In this document: piece after piece, positions 5,519-9,726 of the stretch | How positions within the stretch are numbered: position 1 is the stretch's first letter | How the letters are laid out: each line of letters opens with the position of its first letter | NCBI GenBank assembly: GCA_031254385.1 | Contig: JAIRUO010000254.1 | Coordinates: 1-9,726 of the forward strand | Source: Treponema sp. | GTDB taxonomy: Bacteria; Spirochaetota; Spirochaetia; Treponematales; Breznakiellaceae | Reading direction: 5' to 3' | Length of the DNA: 9,726 bases | Notes under the pieces: generated by a model | What the model was told of the DNA's origin: nothing | Seen by the model: only the letters and a program-made list of their open reading frames with translations | Database searches by the model: none | Translations under genes and position numbers: made by a program

Positions 5519-5818
5519 ATGGCTTTTTATGACAAGTATGACTTTGAGAACCTAAAAAACGAAGCTGAATCGCTGATTATTGAAGAGCTTGGCCGCCAGC
5601 TTGAAGCCTATAAAGTACCTATTTGCAAATGCAACGACTGTGTACTTGATATGGCAGCAAAGGCTTTGAATTCAGTCTCGCCGCTGTACCGGGTTTCCCT
5701 GCTTGGAACCTTGTACACCTCCCGTGCCATGGAGGATAAGGCTTATGCCAACAGCATCAAGGATTCGGTTTCTAAAGCCATCGACAGGGTCAGGAAAAAT
5801 CCCAGCCACGATGCCTAG
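5519..5818 (+). CDS. ComFB-family protein
   Basis: This 99-residue protein matches the late-competence ComFB family. After an N-terminal helix (YDFENLKNEAESLIIEELGR) comes the family signature with C36-x-C38-x-x-C41, then LDMAAKALNSVSPLYRVSLLG, equivalent to the usual Cys motif, D-x-x-A-x-ALN and P-x-Y elements. The cysteines probably bind zinc, as reported for Bacillus ComFB. ComFB-like proteins of cyanobacteria have been reported to bind cyclic dinucleotides and affect competence or cell size; the role in spirochaetes is unknown to me. AAAGGAG at 5506-5512 supports ATG 5519, 15 bases after dnaB, so it is probably the last gene of the operon. It ends tail to tail with the minus-strand gene, overlapping it by four bases. 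The family call is by recognition of the signature, not by search. Confidence 0.8.
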   Translation: MAFYDKYDFENLKNEAESLIIEELGRQLEAYKVPICKCNDCVLDMAAKALNSVSPLYRVSLLGTLYTSRAMEDKAYANSIKDSVSKAIDRVRKNPSHDA

Positions 5819-7830
5819 TACTGAATTCTGCCGCTGATCATTCCTCCCGCTTCCAATACCCAGGTATCCGCATAAATACGGAACAGGGCAAGGATTTTTC
5901 CCGTGCCGGGATCATGCCAACAAATATTCCCGTCTGTATCAACGCTTATAAAATAACTGCCCCCGGAGATTATTTTTTCTGGAAACCCGGCGCTTCTCTC
6001 CATGGCTATACTCTGATTGACGGAATTGCTAACCGAACTGTTGATTCCAGGCATTCTGTAGATTGACGCTCCGCTGCCGCCCAGAGTTGAAGCCAGAAAG
6101 GGCGCGGATTCAGCGATGGATAGCAGAGTGTCTTCCGCATCTAGATCCGCCAAACTGTAGGATCGGGCAGGGCTTGCGGTATTGATGTAAACAAGTGAAG
6201 TGCTGTAATTAGTATTGCCTGCACGACTAATGGCCGCGCCGTAAACAAGGCCTGATTCTCCGCGGTATACCTTTACGCCCAGATCGGCAGACAGGGGCAG
6301 GGGGACGGTTTCGCCGGTATTAAGGCTGACCATCAGAAAAGCGCTGTTTCCCGAACCGGCGCTGCGCGCTATGAGAATGTTTCCTTCATTGATAAAGACA
6401 GCGTCCCGTGCGCCGGAGAACAAGCTGTCATAAATTATTCGTCCGGTATCTTGATTTAGTATTCTGACATTTCCCACTGTATCCAGAAAAAGGTAGAGGT
6501 TTCTATAAACCGAAACAGCCCTCAAGGGATAACGTAATGTCAATGTATTTACATAAGATTCAGAAACAGAACCTCTTTCTGGCGCATCTGTTACGCGCTT
6601 AATCAATGGAAATGAACGGGTATTTTCAGACTGCCAAAGAAGGAATTCCTGATTTCCTGATATGCTGGCGGATATTTCTGTATACGGCCCCGAATCTTCC
6701 AGCCTTAAGCTGCTATTGGAATTGAGCCTGGTATAATCCAAGGGAATAAAACCCAGGCGTGAATTTTCAGTACGAAACGCAATAGCGCTGGGACTAGCGG
6801 CGATTTCTTCAATGTGAATCTGGGCCTGGGTATTCATAAATCTTCCGGTGCCGTTTTGACTAAAAATCATGACTCTGCCGTCCACAGTACCCAAAGCGAC
6901 CGATTCCGCGCTTATCACAACCCCGGCGCTGACAGCCGGTATATTGGAAGCCGTATTCCTGCGGTTTAGGGTTTCTATGCGGTTAAGATCGCGAAAGGTT
7001 AAATGAGATAGCGTTGAAACAGCAGGACTCGATGAAGTTAGGGAATTAATGGCAGCAGCTCCAGGCGTTAGGCATATAAATTCCATGCCCTCTGGGTTTC
7101 CGGTGAACAAGGTTCCGCTTCTTATGCTTGTATCCCTGAGTAAAACCCTCCCAGAAACAGCATCCAGTACCATGAGTCCTGATGAATCAAACCCTGCTAA
7201 AAAACGGTTGTTTCCCAAGAGCAGAGGAGACCTTATGTCTCTAGGCACATTAACCGACTGAGTCATTGCGCCTGTTTCCAGGTTCCAGTATCTTAAGACC
7301 CCTGAACTCAAATAAGTTATCATTGAACGCTCAGATGCGCCAGTGGCCGCAAAAACCACAGGGCCAGTAAGGTCTCTTGGCGAAGGAAGGGTATTGCCGC
7401 TTTCGCTGTGAATCAGAGTTACTCCTGCGCTGCCCGTTATCAAGAGATAAGTGCCTCCGGCTGAATAAAAAACATGGCTCACCGTATCGCTAAAGGGGAA
7501 GGTAAAAATGTTTCTCTTTTGTTCGTAATCCCAGACAGAAACTCTTGACAATCCAGTGGCGCTATTGGTTTCCACAAAGGCAAGTTCCGGTTTGCCTGGC
7601 CTTAAAACCATAGAACTAATGCTGTATGCGCTAACCTGAAAGCGCAGTTCCGGCGCATTATTGGCGCGATTCCAAATTTGCAAAAAACCGTCAGTGCCCG
7701 CGCTTAGTATCCTCTGCTTGTCATCCATGAGCATGGCTGTAATAGCGCCCCTATGCCCGCTAATTTGAGCCACAGCAAACTGCGTCAAGAAAAGAGTAAG
7801 GAAAATAAAGATTAAACCACGGAGTCTCAT
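5815..7830 (-). CDS. Secreted WD40/beta-propeller-like protein
   Basis: The protein has 671 residues and begins with a clear signal peptide: basic MRLR, a hydrophobic core to about residue 18, and a likely cut after AVA at 19-21. There is no lipobox cysteine. Right after it lies one good WD40 repeat (GHRGAITAM, then LSAGTDGFLQIWN at 42-54). Further repeats are weaker: VSVWDYEQKRN at 97-107, GVLRYWNLETG near 177-187, and later blades with DGRVMIF, GNVRILNQDTGR and DGNICWHDPGTGK. The whole is probably one or two beta-propellers with no catalytic residues, acting outside the cytoplasmic membrane, perhaps as a binding scaffold. The ATG at 7830 overlaps the TGA of the upstream CpXC gene (ATGA), with AGAGG seven bases before it, so the two are translationally coupled. 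The substrate or partner is unknown. Confidence 0.82.
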   Translation of the reverse strand: MRLRGLIFIFLTLFLTQFAVAQISGHRGAITAMLMDDKQRILSAGTDGFLQIWNRANNAPELRFQVSAYSISSMVLRPGKPELAFVETNSATGLSRVSVWDYEQKRNIFTFPFSDTVSHVFYSAGGTYLLITGSAGVTLIHSESGNTLPSPRDLTGPVVFAATGASERSMITYLSSGVLRYWNLETGAMTQSVNVPRDIRSPLLLGNNRFLAGFDSSGLMVLDAVSGRVLLRDTSIRSGTLFTGNPEGMEFICLTPGAAAINSLTSSSPAVSTLSHLTFRDLNRIETLNRRNTASNIPAVSAGVVISAESVALGTVDGRVMIFSQNGTGRFMNTQAQIHIEEIAASPSAIAFRTENSRLGFIPLDYTRLNSNSSLRLEDSGPYTEISASISGNQEFLLWQSENTRSFPLIKRVTDAPERGSVSESYVNTLTLRYPLRAVSVYRNLYLFLDTVGNVRILNQDTGRIIYDSLFSGARDAVFINEGNILIARSAGSGNSAFLMVSLNTGETVPLPLSADLGVKVYRGESGLVYGAAISRAGNTNYSTSLVYINTASPARSYSLADLDAEDTLLSIAESAPFLASTLGGSGASIYRMPGINSSVSNSVNQSIAMERSAGFPEKIISGGSYFISVDTDGNICWHDPGTGKILALFRIYADTWVLEAGGMISGRIQY

Positions 7831-8477
7831 TTTAGGGCCTCTGGGCGCATTGTGTTTTTAACCGAGAGGTAAGACCGGTGTTTTAGGGCTGTAAAGACTT
7901 CGTTTTTTGGATGCTTTTTGTAATCATCCAGAGTTTTTTCGTATAACGAATACGGAATTCTCATGACTGCCACTTCGTCTTTTTTTATGCCGTGCAAATG
8001 AAACTCCAGGGACTCAGCCGGCAGACTTAAGTCTGCGGGATTGCGGCAGGAATACCATATATCTATTTCTTCGTCAGGATAGTTTTCTTCCGCTTTTAGA
8101 TAGAGGTAATATTTAATGGCCTCTACCGCAACAGGATCAAAGCCGTCGCGGTAAACCAAAAGCCGATCCGCCAGTTCGGGATAGCCTATGATGGTTTCCC
8201 TACTTAAGGGGCCGGGGCTGTCTTTTTCTTTTTTTCGGCGATAAAATTCTCCCCTGTCCAGTTCGACAAAAACATCAAACATGACTTTTTTGGAAGGCCA
8301 TAAAATCTTCATGGCGAATTCGGGCTTATGTTTCTTGCCGCAGCTTGGGCAGGTAAAATTCAAAAAAGTTCCGTTCAGGATTTCATCCAGAAACTTAGGT
8401 TCGGAATCAAGGTCAATTTCTTGCGGTATTTCCACGGTAAATGAGTTATCGCAAAAACAAGGGATTTTTTGTGTCAT
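7827..8477 (-). CDS. CpXC-domain protein
   Basis: From the preferred start the protein has 216 residues. C7-x-C9 near the N-terminus and CPSC (C43, C46) followed by GKKHKPEF form a putative zinc-binding CpXC domain, a family of unknown function common in bacteria. After this come a beta-rich stretch (ILWPSKKVMFDVFVEL), a block rich in aromatic and acidic residues (YYLYLKAEENYPDEEIDIWY), and a C-terminal part with IPYSLYEKTLDDYKK. It has no signal peptide or membrane segment and is probably cytoplasmic. AGAAGGAG at 8483-8490 (minus strand) lies five bases before ATG 8477; the in-frame TTG at 8495 overlaps that region and is unlikely. The gene follows rseP by 28 bases and overlaps the beta-propeller gene, so the three probably form one transcript. 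No function can be assigned beyond the likely metal site. Confidence 0.8.
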   Translation of the reverse strand: MTQKIPCFCDNSFTVEIPQEIDLDSEPKFLDEILNGTFLNFTCPSCGKKHKPEFAMKILWPSKKVMFDVFVELDRGEFYRRKKEKDSPGPLSRETIIGYPELADRLLVYRDGFDPVAVEAIKYYLYLKAEENYPDEEIDIWYSCRNPADLSLPAESLEFHLHGIKKDEVAVMRIPYSLYEKTLDDYKKHPKNEVFTALKHRSYLSVKNTMRPEALK

Positions 8478-8482
8478 CAGAA

Positions 8483-8490
8483 CTCCTTCT
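8483..8490 (-). promoter_or_regulatory. Ribosome binding site deciding the CpXC gene start
   Basis: AGAAGGAG on the minus strand is placed five bases before ATG 8477. It decides between this start and the upstream TTG at 8495, which would place the site inside the coding region. Confidence 0.8.
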
Positions 8491-8505
8491 CCCAATTATA
8501 TCATG

Positions 8506-9726
8506 TTAGCGCCGGACAAGGAAAAGTATATCCCCAAAAATGGCAAAAATCATGAGGCCAAAAATTAAAACTACTCCCACGGTCTGAAAGGCGCCTATGG
8601 CCTTGGGATGCAGGGGCTTGCGGCGTATTCCCTCTACCGCGTGCAGTATCATCATTCCACCGTCCAAAATGGGCAGGGGCAGCAGATTCATAATGCAAAG
8701 AGCAATGGAAATGAGTGAAAGGAAACTTGCCATGGAGCTAATCCCCGTACCTATGCTTTGGTCAAAGCCTTCTGTCGCAACTTCGCCAACCATATAGGTA
8801 ATACGTATAGGCCCTGAAACGGCCTGGGTAAGATCAACGCCCCTGAACAGCAGGGAAAGACTCCTTACAGATATGACAAGGGTATCTATTGTTTCGGCAG
8901 TACCTTTGACCAGGGCGCTTATGGGATTCAGGGTTGGATGTCGGATAATGACAGGTTCCCAGTAGAAACCTAAATCATCGGTTGCATCACCTGTATAGGT
9001 AACGGGAATCTGAGTCTGCATGATGCGGCCGTTCCTATCATACTCCAAATTGAGGGCATCCGGCATTTCGTCAATGATAGGAATAAGCTTGACAGTATAG
9101 GGAAAGTCTTGGCCGTTTATGCTGATGATCCTGTCGCCCTTTACCAGTCCGGCAAGGGCAGCAGGGCTTCCTTCGCTAACGCCGCCAATTACGGGATCTG
9201 TCCAGTTATATATACCGATTATTCCCCTGCCCGAACTGCGTTCCAGGTTGGGTCTGACTGTCAGTGCCAGAACAGTTCCGTCTCTATCCACTTTAATGGG
9301 AAGATTTTTTTCGGCATTTGTTACAATGTTTTCCTGTATATCAAGATAATTGGAAATCTTCTTGCCGTTTATTTCTATGATCCTGTCACCAGATTTAAGC
9401 CCGGCTATATCAGCCGGATTCGTACCTGGAGTTATATCAGAAAGAAGGACAATGCGGTTTTCTGTAGTAACGGTTTGAAAACCAATGCCCCATATTATTG
9501 ACATAACAAGGACTGCGAAAAGCACATTGAAGAAAGGCCCCATAAAGTGGACAAAAATTCTTTTAAGAGGACTTGCCGAAAGATATGTTCCTTTTTCCGG
9601 TTCTGCTGAATTTTGGTTTTGTTCCCAGGCTTCCTTGAATTCGTTTTCGCCTTTCATCTTGCAGTAGCCGCCTATGGGGAACATGCCCAGCCGGTATTCA
9701 ACAGCCCCGATTTTTTTCTTTAAAAT
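8506..9726 (-). CDS. rseP: RIP metalloprotease RseP (M50, site-2 protease), 5' partial
   Basis: RseP is an intramembrane zinc protease that cuts membrane-bound regulators and leftover signal peptides. The reading frame is open to the right edge; the codons before the ATG at 9684 read KKIGAVEYRLG, which continues the family pattern, so that ATG is internal and the true start and the HExxH active site lie outside. Numbering from the internal ATG, FPIGGYCKMKGE (2-13) is the conserved segment after the first helix, and RIFVHFMGPFFNVLFA (42-57) is a membrane helix with the GPxxN element. Two PDZ domains lie at about 78-145 and 165-225 (GLKSGDRIIEINGK and GLVKGDRIISINGQ). NLLPLPILDGG at 333-343 carries the zinc-ligand aspartate, followed by a final membrane helix. 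The gene probably belongs to a larger operon to the right; in many bacteria dxr or cdsA precede it. Confidence 0.95.
   Translation of the reverse strand: MLKKKIGAVEYRLGMFPIGGYCKMKGENEFKEAWEQNQNSAEPEKGTYLSASPLKRIFVHFMGPFFNVLFAVLVMSIIWGIGFQTVTTENRIVLLSDITPGTNPADIAGLKSGDRIIEINGKKISNYLDIQENIVTNAEKNLPIKVDRDGTVLALTVRPNLERSSGRGIIGIYNWTDPVIGGVSEGSPAALAGLVKGDRIISINGQDFPYTVKLIPIIDEMPDALNLEYDRNGRIMQTQIPVTYTGDATDDLGFYWEPVIIRHPTLNPISALVKGTAETIDTLVISVRSLSLLFRGVDLTQAVSGPIRITYMVGEVATEGFDQSIGTGISSMASFLSLISIALCIMNLLPLPILDGGMMILHAVEGIRRKPLHPKAIGAFQTVGVVLIFGLMIFAIFGDILFLVRR

Noticed and set aside
9485..9667. Plus-strand open frames opposite rseP (also 9109-9501 and 8597-8797)
   Set aside because: They are antisense shadows of a well-supported RseP coding region with no features of their own.

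Overview
The window looks like a piece of a spirochaete chromosome, most likely from the Treponema group. This placement rests on gene order (rsmD and a small hypothetical gene divergent from rpsF-ssb-rpsR-membrane gene-rplI-dnaB), on the character of the proteins, and on memory of treponemal genomes; no search was run. Base composition is moderate, except for a very AT-rich stretch at the left edge. I see no mobile element, tRNA, rRNA or CRISPR array.

Layout. On the minus strand at the left are rsmD (16S rRNA m2G966 methyltransferase) and, just upstream of it, a small predicted helical protein of unknown function. A 95-bp divergent gap follows, with a compact set of hairpins in front of rpsF. 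The plus strand then carries a tight seven-gene run: rpsF (S6), ssb, rpsR (S18), a DUF2232/YybS-type membrane protein, rplI (L9), dnaB and a small ComFB-family protein. The last plus-strand gene meets a minus-strand gene tail to tail, with overlapping stop codons at 5815-5818. The minus-strand block reads, in transcription order, rseP (M50 site-2 protease, 5' end beyond the right edge), a CpXC-domain protein, and a secreted WD40/beta-propeller-like protein.

How the genes work together. The plus-strand run joins ribosomal proteins with the single-stranded-DNA-binding protein and the replicative helicase, so translation and replication functions are probably co-expressed. A ComFB-type protein, a family with reported cyclic dinucleotide binding in some bacteria, follows dnaB. 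The minus-strand block combines an intramembrane protease with a putative zinc-binding protein and an exported beta-propeller, which suggests cell-envelope work.

Most notable signals: (1) the rpsF leader holds four complementary segments that can pair in two mutually exclusive ways, one of which engages the Shine-Dalgarno sequence; this is a candidate autoregulatory switch, possibly related to the known S6:S18 leader motif. (2) L9 carries a C-terminal tail of about 100 residues encoded by 18-bp units, most of which are themselves small inverted repeats. Two variants keep their pairing through compensating changes, and the symmetry makes the opposite strand encode a similar Ala/Ser/Glu repeat. 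(3) S18 carries a charged N-terminal extension of about 45 residues in front of a zinc-type (C+) core.
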